From an uncultured Clostridium sp. (GTDB taxonomy: Bacteria > Bacillota > Clostridia > Lachnospirales > Lachnospiraceae): a stretch of 15,841 bases of DNA. A program made the position numbers and the translations under genes. Below the pieces are notes generated by a model. It had not been told where the DNA came from, did no database searches, and worked only from the letters and a program-made list of their open reading frames with translations. The stretch is taken from contig CALELW010000051.1 of NCBI GenBank assembly GCA_937902905.1, positions 1 through 15,841 on the forward strand, read 5' to 3'. Positions 8,001-13,958 of the stretch are shown one piece after another. Within the stretch, counting starts at the first letter, position 1. Every line of letters starts with the position of its first letter.

Positions 8001-9066
8001 GGAAAAAGTTGATGGTCTTGATAACATTACGAATGGTCTGGAAGATGCCGGTAAAGAGTACCGAATTACCGTGGATAAAGCAAAAGCAATGCGTTATTCA
8101 CTTACGGTGGCTCAGGTTTATCAGCAGATTTATGCAAAAGTTAAAGAGGCTTCTTCCGCTTCTACGGTATCGAATGATACCGATGATTTAGGTGTTTATG
8201 TCAGCTCGGCAGAGGATGAGGATTTGACAAGAAATGATGTCAAAAATCTGAAAATTGATTATACCGATTCGATGACCCAGAAGACGAAAAAAGTTTCTCT
8301 TAGTAAGATTGCTGATTTCAGTACGGCTGATTCGCCAAAATCGATTTACCGCAAAGGACAGACCAGATATATTGCTGTAAAAGCGGATATCAAGGATGGT
8401 TATGTGGTAAGCGACGTTTCGAGAGAGGTTGAAAAAATCGTAAACCAGACAAAGAAACCGGCTGGTTATGAAATGGAATTAGATGGTGAAAATGAGGCAA
8501 CCACAGAAGCAATGGGACAGGTGCTTTTGATGATGGCACTTGGTGTGCTTTTGATGTATTTGATTATGGTGGCACAGTTCCAGTCATTGTTATCACCATT
8601 TATCATTTTGTTTACGATTCCACTTGCCTTTACGGGAGGTTTCCTTGGACTGTGGATTTCGGGAAGTGATATCAGTGTCATTGCTATGATTGGATTTGTA
8701 ATGCTTTCCGGTATTATTGTAAACAATGGTATCGTACTTGTGGATTATATCAATCAGCTGCGCCGAAGCGGTGTCGAGAAACGACAGGCAATTGAGGAAG
8801 CGGGTGTGACGAGACTTCGTCCGATTTTGATGACGGCATTGACGACAGTACTTGGTTTGATTCCGATGGTTGCCGGCAGCAGTATGGGTACGGACATGAC
8901 AAGACCGATGGCAATTGTTACGATCGGCGGTCTGGTATATGGTACACTGCTTACGCTGTTTGTTGTACCATGTATTTACGATTTGTTAAACCGCAAAAAA
9001 GATATGAGAGAAAAAGCGGTGGATGAGGAATCCATGATAGAAGAAGCAATGGACGAAAAAGAATAA
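5086..9066 (+). CDS. RND-family efflux permease with a large extracellular coiled-coil insertion
   Basis: This 1326-residue proton-driven exporter subunit has the duplicated RND plan: TM1 near 11-31, TM2-6 from about 628, TM7 near 810-830, TM8-12 from about 1146 to 1302. The TM4 relay motif GMLVDNSVVV has D691, matching AcrB D407, with Asn where AcrB has D408. The TM10 motif is SGIIVNNGIVLVDY. Usual RND pumps are ~1000-1070 residues; the excess is a Lys/Gln/Leu-rich coiled coil at about 199-485, placed in the first extracytoplasmic loop between QQDKIDKMNEL and ITKEMVENVLKAQN. The second half-repeat has no equivalent insertion. No adaptor or outer-membrane gene is adjacent, as expected for a Gram-positive SwrC-like pump. 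The substrate is unknown; lipids, peptides or drugs are all possible. GGGAGG at 5070-5075 precedes the ATG. Confidence 0.93.
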   Translation: MLSKFSVRKPFTVLVAVVICLVLGFLSFQNMSTDFLPNMEFPYALVMTTYPGASPEEVEKAVSEPVEQAMERINNVKELQSISIQNMSMVVMSFNDGTDMGSTVVDMRESLDMVTSQFDDSIGSPTIMKMNPDMMPIMVAALDYDKLDSAEVTKKAEKEIIPELESVEGVASVNESGSIEKKIQVIIQQDKIDKMNELVQKAIEGKLSDAQDKIDEGKKKLENGKNKLKNGKETAADKMAKGETKLSQASDKIKDGLKVINENITNIKKQQATLKKSEKQLNSGLASLAANKTKLTNTIKTLTATQTQLTTLKTTLEKLKVQETSLKTQLENTGGNSQELSTSLASVQAQLQVVRGKLKDAGITEEMLPSKVNEVNMALTSANSGLKQVETQEKTLAKNKAKITAAKKKINAGLKKLNATKKKLEKGQISTTEATEQLNKQKILSSIQLSVSEAQMDNGKSKLDEADKQLKDSKKTTKSNANLKKIITKEMVENVLKAQNFDMPSGYITEGDASYLVRVGDKIQSEKEIKNLVVCDMDLDGLDPIKLSDVADIAVTDNSDDVYTVVNGNPAVLVTLQKQSGFSTGDVTSALTDRFEKLQKDNQGLHVSVLMNQGVYIDLVVDAVVQNLLLGGLLAILILLFFLRDWRPTFIVACSIPLSVVAAVVAMYFSGVTLNIISLSGLALGVGMLVDNSVVVIENVFRLKQQGISTKRAAIEGASQVAGAIVASTLTTVCVFAPIIFTEGVTKQLFVDLALTLAYTLGASLLVALTLVPAMSAGLIKRKPKKESKIIAAVQRAYGRAIKWVLRFKWLVLAGSVVLLVLFAALAAGRGFSMMPDMESTQMTATLTMDNGTKLADTKKASNQVVEKIREIPDVESVGAYTGTGSSMSMLTGSGGENTVTMYIILKDDRQLSNEEITKLITEKTKNIEGEVEVNASAMDMSALMGDGVTINIKGKDLDKLQTISEDMMKKLEKVDGLDNITNGLEDAGKEYRITVDKAKAMRYSLTVAQVYQQIYAKVKEASSASTVSNDTDDLGVYVSSAEDEDLTRNDVKNLKIDYTDSMTQKTKKVSLSKIADFSTADSPKSIYRKGQTRYIAVKADIKDGYVVSDVSREVEKIVNQTKKPAGYEMELDGENEATTEAMGQVLLMMALGVLLMYLIMVAQFQSLLSPFIILFTIPLAFTGGFLGLWISGSDISVIAMIGFVMLSGIIVNNGIVLVDYINQLRRSGVEKRQAIEEAGVTRLRPILMTALTTVLGLIPMVAGSSMGTDMTRPMAIVTIGGLVYGTLLTLFVVPCIYDLLNRKKDMREKAVDEESMIEEAMDEKE

Positions 9067-9087
9067 GAGCAGAATGGAGGAAGGATT

Positions 9088-9891
9088 ATGAATGCACCGA
9101 TTGGCGTGTTTGATTCGGGAATTGGCGGATTGACGGTAGCAAAAGAGATTATGCGGCAGATTCCGGGGGAAAGTCTTGTTTATTTTGGAGATACAGCCCG
9201 TGTGCCATATGGTTCCAAATCAAAAAATACAGTTTGTAAATACAGTAAGCAGATTGCTAAATTTCTTCTGACACAGGATGTAAAAGCAATCGTAATTGCC
9301 TGCAATACAGCCAGTGCGCTTGCCAGAGAGGAACTTGAAGATATGGTGGATGTGCCGGTGATTGACGTGGTACAGCCGGGAGCAAGAATGGCGGCGGCAT
9401 CGACGAAGAATAATAAAATCGGTGTACTTGGAACCCAGAGTACGATTAAAAGTGGAATTTATGAGAGCTATCTCCACAAAATAAATCCGGAATTGACGGT
9501 GGTTAGTAAAGCGTGTCCGTTATTTGTGCCTCTTGTTGAGGAGGGATTGTTTGAAGACCGTATTACGGAAGATGTTGTTTCCAGATATCTGCATGATATG
9601 AAAGAGTATGAGATTGATGCACTTGTTTTAGGATGCACCCATTATCCGCTTTTGCGCGGCGTGATTGGGCGTGAAATGGGTGAGTCGGTAAAACTGGTAA
9701 ACCCTGCTTATGAAACAGCAAAATCGTTAAAGGATTTGTTGAAGGAAAAAGATTTACTGAATGTATCCGGTGAGAAACCGGAGCACAAATTTTTTGTCAG
9801 TGATGGTGTGGACCAGTTCCGCTCCTTTGCTAATTCTATTCTGCCTTATCAGGTGGAAAATACAACGGTGGTGGATATTGAATCTTATTAG
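9088..9891 (+). CDS. murI: Glutamate racemase
   Basis: This cytoplasmic enzyme converts L-glutamate to D-glutamate for the peptidoglycan stem peptide, without cofactor. The 267-residue length is typical. Family signatures are clear: GVFDSGIGGLTV at the N terminus, FGDTARVPYG, catalytic Cys72 in IACNTASA, and the second catalytic Cys183 in LGCTHYPLL. The start codon follows GGAGG (9076-9080) with normal spacing, and the gene begins 21 bases after the RND exporter, so the two are probably co-transcribed. The next gene encodes a cell-wall peptidase, so two wall-related functions are side by side. Confidence 0.97.
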   Translation: MNAPIGVFDSGIGGLTVAKEIMRQIPGESLVYFGDTARVPYGSKSKNTVCKYSKQIAKFLLTQDVKAIVIACNTASALAREELEDMVDVPVIDVVQPGARMAAASTKNNKIGVLGTQSTIKSGIYESYLHKINPELTVVSKACPLFVPLVEEGLFEDRITEDVVSRYLHDMKEYEIDALVLGCTHYPLLRGVIGREMGESVKLVNPAYETAKSLKDLLKEKDLLNVSGEKPEHKFFVSDGVDQFRSFANSILPYQVENTTVVDIESY

Positions 9892-9895
9892 TTAA

Positions 9896-9935
9896 TAACG
9901 CATACATTTTAGAGATAGAAAAATGTGAGGCGTTA
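9896..9935 (+). promoter_or_regulatory. Hairpin that covers the ribosome binding site of the second M23 gene
   Basis: Two stem segments pair: TAACGC (9896-9901) with GCGTTA (9930-9935), and ACATTTT (9904-9910) with AAAATGT (9920-9926). A small AT/GAG internal loop lies between them and the apical loop is 9 bases. The only ribosome binding site, GTGAGG (9925-9930), lies inside the 3' arm and the start codon is at 9937, one base past the stem. The structure has no T-tract, so it is more likely a translational control element than a terminator. Confidence 0.5.
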
Positions 9936-9936
9936 G

Positions 9937-10770
9937 ATGAGACGAAGGATTTTTTGGAAAAAGCTTCTTGTTTGTATGGTTTTGTTTTTTTGGACGCCAT
10001 TTCTATGTGGACTGTTATTTTGGAAAATGGAAGTAAAAAAGACTCCGAAATGGGAAAAAAACATAGAAAATATCCGGGATTTTCAAGTAGCACCAAAATG
10101 GCTTGCCGGATTTGAAACATGGGAAAAAGACGAATATGAAGAGTTCGCAAAGGAATTTTTGTATGCGGGCGGTAAACTGAAAAAGACAAGCAAACCACTT
10201 CCGTCTTTATCGTGGTACCGCATCCTTTTGGAAAGAGAGACATGGGAGTCTTATGCCGTTTACTATCAAAAACTTCTTTCCGGGATAAAATGTTTTCCGG
10301 TTGTCTCAGATAAAAAAGAAAAAGAGGGTGTTTCCTTTGAGGATTCATGGGGGATGTCCCGCGGTTATGGAGGAAAACGGCTTCATGAGGGGACGGATTT
10401 AATGCCGCCGAAAAATCAAAGAGATACGTTTGCTGTTGTAAGTGTCTGTGATGGTGTTGTGGAAAAAATCGGATGGCTGAAATTAGGCGGCTACCGCATT
10501 GGAATCCGCAGTAAAACGGGCACTTATTTTTATTATGCTCATCTTTCTTCCTATGCGGAGGGGATGAAACAGGGAAAGACTGTGAAAGCGGGCGAGCTGT
10601 TAGGATATATGGGAGACAGCGGTTACGGAAAAGAGGGAACGGTTGGAAAGTTCCCGGTTCATCTGCATTTTGGAATTTACTTTACGGCAGGGGATAAAGA
10701 AATCAGTGTGAACCCGTATCCAATTCTAAAGGCGATGGAAAAGCCTCTTTCCACCGCACGGTTTTTGTGA
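9937..10770 (+). CDS. Membrane-anchored M23 family metallopeptidase
   Basis: This 277-residue protein has a basic N terminus and one membrane helix (about 9-30), a linker domain with many aromatic and charged residues (31-145), and a C-terminal M23/LytM domain. The zinc and catalytic residues are present: H150 and D154 (HEGTD), H202 (YYAHLS), H242 and H244 (HLHFG). It should cut peptidoglycan cross-bridges or be a sporulation-type wall protein exposed outside the membrane. Unlike the first M23 protein in this window it has no coiled coil, so it is not an obvious FtsEX client. It lies 45 bases after murI. Its ribosome site GTGAGG is buried in a hairpin, so its translation may be limited. The substrate and timing are unknown. 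Confidence 0.9.
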   Translation: MRRRIFWKKLLVCMVLFFWTPFLCGLLFWKMEVKKTPKWEKNIENIRDFQVAPKWLAGFETWEKDEYEEFAKEFLYAGGKLKKTSKPLPSLSWYRILLERETWESYAVYYQKLLSGIKCFPVVSDKKEKEGVSFEDSWGMSRGYGGKRLHEGTDLMPPKNQRDTFAVVSVCDGVVEKIGWLKLGGYRIGIRSKTGTYFYYAHLSSYAEGMKQGKTVKAGELLGYMGDSGYGKEGTVGKFPVHLHFGIYFTAGDKEISVNPYPILKAMEKPLSTARFL

Positions 10771-10817
10771 TAAACTTAATTTGTGTGTAAAAAGCATGAT
10801 TTGAGAAAGGAAAGAAA

Positions 10818-11375
10818 ATGATGTACGAAAAATGTACCTTGGGATATCTTACGAAACGTAAGAAAGTAGAAATTTTATGGATTGTATTTTTTGTAGTGCT
10901 TGGCGTTGCTATTTTTTTGACCGGATATTTGTGGAGCGGTGTGCGCGCAAATATCTTTACCGTAATGGCAGTGTTACTCGTGCTTCCGGCGGCGAAACAT
11001 TTGGTTGCGCTGATTGCGATGTTTCGCAAAAAAGGAGTTACGAAAGAGCGGTATGATAAAGTAAAAGAGGCAGCGGGACAAGCAGTTTTGTATACTGATT
11101 ATGTATTTACCTCGACGGAAAAAATTATGCATTTAGATTTTTTACTTGTGAAAAATGGCAATGTTCTTGGCGTGATTGCAAAGTCCAAACAGGATGTGCC
11201 GTATTTGAAACAGTATTTGACGGATGTTGTGAAAAAGACGGCACCGTCGTATCATGTGCGCTTGTTTGAGTCGGATGAAAAACTCATTTCACACCTGCAG
11301 CGCTTAACGCAGGAAGAAGCGTCGGAAAATTCGGAAAAGGCACTGGTGGATTATTTACATTCACTTGCGATGTAG
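10818..11375 (+). CDS. Uncharacterised membrane protein with two predicted helices
   Basis: I do not recognise this 185-residue protein. It has a short basic cytoplasmic-looking N terminus, two hydrophobic helices at about 20-40 and 45-67, then a ~115-residue soluble domain of mixed alpha/beta character with alternating hydrophobic stretches (LDFLLVKNGNVLGVIAKSK). The C-terminal tail is acidic. No catalytic motif is evident. AAAGGAAAG precedes a double ATG (10818 and 10821); either may be used. The stop codon overlaps the region upstream of the pseudouridine synthase start by a few bases, so it belongs to the same operon. Codon use resembles its neighbours. The reading frame is a real gene in my view because it is tightly packed and has a proper ribosome site. 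Confidence 0.8.
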   Translation: MMYEKCTLGYLTKRKKVEILWIVFFVVLGVAIFLTGYLWSGVRANIFTVMAVLLVLPAAKHLVALIAMFRKKGVTKERYDKVKEAAGQAVLYTDYVFTSTEKIMHLDFLLVKNGNVLGVIAKSKQDVPYLKQYLTDVVKKTAPSYHVRLFESDEKLISHLQRLTQEEASENSEKALVDYLHSLAM

Positions 11376-11386
11376 TGGAGAAGACG

Positions 11387-12331
11387 ATGAGAGAGGTAAC
11401 GATTGGAGCAAAGGAAAGCGGACAGCGTTTTTCTAAGTTTCTGGAAAAGTATTTCAAAGAGGCGCAGACAAGTTTTTTGTATAAAATGCTGCGAAAGAAA
11501 AATATTAAGCTAAATGACAAAAAGGCAACGGGCAGTGAAATGCTGCAAACGGGCGATAAAGTAACTGTGTATTTTTCAGATGAGACCTTTGAAAAATTTC
11601 GCGGAGAGACTAAAAAAGTGGTTTATCCCATGACAGACTTGGATATTGTTTATGAAGATGAAGATGTCCTGATTGTGAATAAGCCTGCCGGAATGTTGTC
11701 TCAAAAGGCGAAACTACAGGATGTTGCACTTGTAGAATATATACTTGGATATTTACAGAAAAAAGGTGAGTGGTCGCCGAAAGACAGTCTGAAACCGGGG
11801 ATTTGCAACCGGCTTGACAGGAATACAAGTGGTCTTGTAATTGCTGGGAAAAGTCTTCGAGGCCTGCAGAAAATGTCGGAGCTTTTAAAAGACCGAACGA
11901 TGGATAAATACTATCTTACAATCGTGGAAGGTGTTATGAAAGAACCTTCGGTTGTCCGTGGATACTTAAAAAAAGATGAACAGACAAACCGGGTTCAGAT
12001 TTTTTCGGAAGACGGAGAAGACCGCGTGTGGATTGAGACCGGATATGAGCCGTTACAGACAAATGGCACAGTAACGCTTTTGAAGGTGAAACTGGTGACG
12101 GGAAAGACGCATCAGATTCGCGGACATCTGGCATCTTTGGGACATCCGCTTTTGGGGGATGTGAAATATGGTGCAGCAAAGAGAGCGGATATGAAACATT
12201 ATTTTTTGCATGCGAAAACGTTGTGTTTTCCTGAAAATATGGGAGAACTTAAAAATCTTTCAGGCAGGGTAGTGACGGCGAAAGAGCCGGATTACTTTGC
12301 GAAAATGATAAATAAACAATTTGGAAAGTGA
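11387..12331 (+). CDS. RluA-family 23S rRNA pseudouridine synthase
   Basis: The 314-residue product has an N-terminal S4 RNA-binding domain (about 11-70) and an RluA-type catalytic domain. Catalytic Asp144 lies in CNRLDRNTSGLV; the position before RLD is Asn where most RluA/RluC/RluD enzymes have His. Other hallmarks are IVYEDEDVLIVNKPAGM, DKYYLTIVEG, and the C-terminal KTHQIRGHLASLGHPLLGD. It probably isomerises uridines in large-subunit rRNA, in the manner of RluC or RluD; which sites cannot be told. I chose ATG 11387, which follows GTGGAG with good spacing. A GTG at 11375 overlaps the previous stop codon but has no ribosome site upstream. It lies 9 bases ahead of the DJ-1 gene. Confidence 0.93.
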   Translation: MREVTIGAKESGQRFSKFLEKYFKEAQTSFLYKMLRKKNIKLNDKKATGSEMLQTGDKVTVYFSDETFEKFRGETKKVVYPMTDLDIVYEDEDVLIVNKPAGMLSQKAKLQDVALVEYILGYLQKKGEWSPKDSLKPGICNRLDRNTSGLVIAGKSLRGLQKMSELLKDRTMDKYYLTIVEGVMKEPSVVRGYLKKDEQTNRVQIFSEDGEDRVWIETGYEPLQTNGTVTLLKVKLVTGKTHQIRGHLASLGHPLLGDVKYGAAKRADMKHYFLHAKTLCFPENMGELKNLSGRVVTAKEPDYFAKMINKQFGK

Positions 12332-12340
12332 GGAAAAAAC

Positions 12341-12898
12341 ATGAAACGTGCAGTGATTTTATTTGCAGAAGGATATGAAACCGTGGAGGCGCTTTTAGTC
12401 GTTGATTTACTGCGCCGCGGCGGTGTGGAAGTGACGATGGCTTCTATTACAGAAGATGAATTTGTGAGAAGCTCACATGGTGTAAATGTTGAAATGGACG
12501 CAGTTTTAGGAGAAGTGGATGTACTTGATTATGACGCCATCATTCTTCCGGGAGGAATGCCGGGAACCATTAATTTGGGTGAAAGCGATGCAGTCAGAAA
12601 GTCGATTCTTGCTATGAATGATGCCGGAAAAATTGTTGCAGCCGTGTGTGCAGCACCCGGAGTTCTTGGTAAATATGGTCTGTTAGAAGGAAAGACGGCA
12701 TGCAGTTTTCCACAGCATGAAAAGAATTTGATTGGTGCAACGGTAGTTCGCGAGCCGGTCGTTGTTGACGGCAATATTGTAACAAGCCGAGGTCTTGGAA
12801 CAACGATGGATTTTGGCTTAAAATTATTGGAACTGCTTGAGGGAAAAGAAAAGTCAGACGAAATTGCACACAAAACTGTGTACCGGGAGAAAAATTAA
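12341..12898 (+). CDS. DJ-1/PfpI (YajL/ThiJ-like) family protein
   Basis: The 185-residue length and the whole fold match the DJ-1 subfamily: an N-terminal strand followed by FAEGYETVEA, with the acidic residue expected near the active site, then ILPGGMPG, and the nucleophile elbow AAVCAAPGVLG with Cys103, equivalent to Cys106 of human DJ-1. SRGLGTTMDFGL near the end is also typical. Family members include deglycases or glyoxalases, chaperones and redox sensors; the old label of thiamine biosynthesis (ThiJ) is not supported by this context. The ribosome site AAGTGAGG overlaps the rluA-type stop codon. The stop codon TAA shares one base with the recU ATG, so the two are translationally coupled. 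Confidence 0.93.
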   Translation: MKRAVILFAEGYETVEALLVVDLLRRGGVEVTMASITEDEFVRSSHGVNVEMDAVLGEVDVLDYDAIILPGGMPGTINLGESDAVRKSILAMNDAGKIVAAVCAAPGVLGKYGLLEGKTACSFPQHEKNLIGATVVREPVVVDGNIVTSRGLGTTMDFGLKLLELLEGKEKSDEIAHKTVYREKN

Positions 12899-13437
12899 TG
12901 GCAACCTGGAATTCGAGAGGGCTTCGCGGTTCTTTTTTAGAAGAACTCGTAAATATGACAAATGAAAAATACCGCTCGCAGAAGCTGGCACTAGTACAGA
13001 AAGTGCCAACGCCGATTAAACCAATTACGATAGACCAGGCAACAAGACATATTACGCTCGCTTACTTTGAACAAAAAAGTACGGTGGATTACATCGGGGT
13101 CGTTCAGGGAATTCCGATTTGTTTTGATGCGAAGGAATGTGCGACGGATCGGTTTCCGCTTGCGAATGTGCATGAACATCAGATTCGCTTTATGAAAGAG
13201 TTTGAAGAGCAGGATGGTATAGCTTTTTTGCTGATTTATTTCAAGGAGAAAGATACGTTTATGTATCTGCCGTTTGCAAGGTTAGAAGAATTTTGGAGAC
13301 GAATGGAAGAGGGCGGAGCAAAAAATTTCAAATATGAGGAATTAGATCCTGCATATGAAATTTCGACCTATTCAGGAACATTTGTCCATTATTTAGAACA
13401 GATACAAATGGATTTAGAACAAAGAGACAGCCGCTAA
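12898..13437 (+). CDS. recU: Holliday junction resolvase RecU
   Basis: RecU cuts four-way DNA junctions in recombinational repair and chromosome segregation in Firmicutes. The 179-residue sequence shows the N-terminal NSRGLRGSFLEELVN (NRG..LE motif), KVPTPI, the nuclease core STVDYIGVVQGIPICFDAKE with D64, D77 and K79, and RFPLANVHEHQIRFM. In B. subtilis RecU the residues matching D77 and K79 are E101 and K103, so one acid is Asp instead of Glu. The product lacks the ~30-residue basic N-terminal extension of the Bacillus protein. In Bacillus recU sits beside a penicillin-binding protein gene; here it follows the DJ-1 gene, overlapping it by one base. The last codons form the 5' arm of the terminator. 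Confidence 0.93.
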   Translation: MATWNSRGLRGSFLEELVNMTNEKYRSQKLALVQKVPTPIKPITIDQATRHITLAYFEQKSTVDYIGVVQGIPICFDAKECATDRFPLANVHEHQIRFMKEFEEQDGIAFLLIYFKEKDTFMYLPFARLEEFWRRMEEGGAKNFKYEELDPAYEISTYSGTFVHYLEQIQMDLEQRDSR

Positions 13438-13475
13438 GCGATTTTCATCGACAAAGCGGCTGTCTCCTTTTATTT
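13424..13475. terminator. Bidirectional terminator shared by recU and the SASP gene
   Basis: A perfect 12-bp stem, GAGACAGCCGCT (13424-13435) and AGCGGCTGTCTC (13455-13466), encloses a 19-base loop that can itself form a 4-bp CGAT/ATCG stem. On the + strand it is followed by CTTTTATTT. On the - strand it is followed by TTTGTTCT. It lies between two convergent genes, so it can end both transcripts. The 5' arm contains the last recU sense codons and the stem reaches the first base of its stop codon. Confidence 0.88.
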
Positions 13476-13491
13476 CGCATTTAGGCTGCGA

Positions 13492-13692
13492 TTATTTCAT
13501 GCTCTCTTCCTGTTTCTTAATCATCTGACGAACCATCTCGCCACCGATTGATCCAGCTTCACGGGAAGTAAGGTCACCGTTGTAACCATCTTTCAAGTTT
13601 ACACCAATCTCGTTTGCAACTTCCATTTTGAAACGATTCATAGCCTCTTTAGCCTGTGGTACTTCCATCTTGGATGAATTTTTGTTTGTCAT
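13492..13692 (-). CDS. Alpha/beta-type small acid-soluble spore protein (SASP)
   Basis: This 66-residue protein belongs to the family that coats and protects DNA in dormant endospores and is degraded by the Gpr protease during germination. The Gpr site is visible as MEVANEIGV, with cleavage expected between E24 and V25. The C-terminal DNA-binding motif SREAGSIGGEMVRQMI matches the family consensus (SR..GS.GG), and LKDGYNGDLTSREAG is equally typical. The ribosome site GGAGGTGA (complement of 13699-13706) lies 6 bases ahead of the ATG. Expression should be in the forespore under sigma-G, but I could not find a convincing sigma-G promoter with correct spacing. It is the clearest sign that the organism forms spores. 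Confidence 0.95.
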   Translation of the reverse strand: MTNKNSSKMEVPQAKEAMNRFKMEVANEIGVNLKDGYNGDLTSREAGSIGGEMVRQMIKKQEESMK

Positions 13693-13726
13693 GATTGTTC
13701 ACCTCCGTTTTATTTATTGTGAAGAT

Positions 13727-13755
13727 AAAGGAATGCCGGGAAACGGCATCCCTTT
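13727..13755. promoter_or_regulatory. Hairpin in the SASP leader / divergent intergenic region
   Basis: AAAGG-A-ATGCCG (13727-13738) pairs with CGGCAT-C-CCTTT (13744-13755) around a GGAAA loop, giving 11 pairs and one A/C mismatch. On the + strand it ends in CCTTTTG, a weak terminator shape. On the - strand it falls in the probable 5' leader of the SASP mRNA, about 35 bases before the start codon. It could stabilise or tune that mRNA or block read-through; the sequence alone does not decide. Confidence 0.4.
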
Positions 13756-13809
13756 TGTTGAAATGCTGTTTTTTTCTCCTGCATCCGATTTATCTTGGTA
13801 ATATTGTTG

Positions 13810-13843
13810 CCACAAAAAAGAAAAATATAATGGAAATTTGTGG
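13810..13843. promoter_or_regulatory. Spaced inverted repeat upstream of the AraC-family gene, candidate regulator site
   Basis: CCACAAA (13810-13816) and TTTGTGG (13837-13843) form a 7-bp inverted repeat 20 bases apart, ending 23 bases before the -35 box of the AraC-family gene. This is a usual place for an activator or autoregulator. A second sigma-A-like -10 (TATAAT, 13826-13831) lies between the arms, with a weak TTGTTG 16 bases upstream. Functional assignment is inference only. Confidence 0.3.
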
Positions 13844-13866
13844 TATAAAAGTAATGTAAAAAAATA

Positions 13867-13895
13867 CTGACAAAAAAACACTAAAATGCTATAAT
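13867..13895 (+). promoter_or_regulatory. Sigma-A promoter of the AraC-family regulator
   Basis: CTGACA (13867-13872) and TATAAT (13890-13895) are 17 bases apart, a near-consensus sigma-A promoter. Transcription would start near 13902, leaving a leader of about 57 bases before the ATG at 13959. Confidence 0.8.
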
Positions 13896-13958
13896 GAAGT
13901 TCAATAAGAGGATTGTATAGTTTTGAGGGAAAGCTGTGTTTTTGAAAGGAGAAGTAAG

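Noticed and set aside
9836..10348. 170-residue open frame on the - strand
   Set aside because: Antisense to the end of murI and the start of the M23 gene, both of which are certain; no ribosome site seen and no family resemblance.
11080..11210. Possible nuclease-related (NERD-like) domain in the unknown membrane protein
   Set aside because: The LDFLLVKNGNVLGVIAKSK stretch has a similar rhythm, but the acidic residue of the catalytic E-x-K is replaced and other signature residues are lacking, so I do not claim it.
13826..13832. CATTATA on the - strand as a sigma-G -10 box for the SASP gene
   Set aside because: The heptamer fits the consensus, but no -35 with proper spacing is present and the leader would be over 120 bases.
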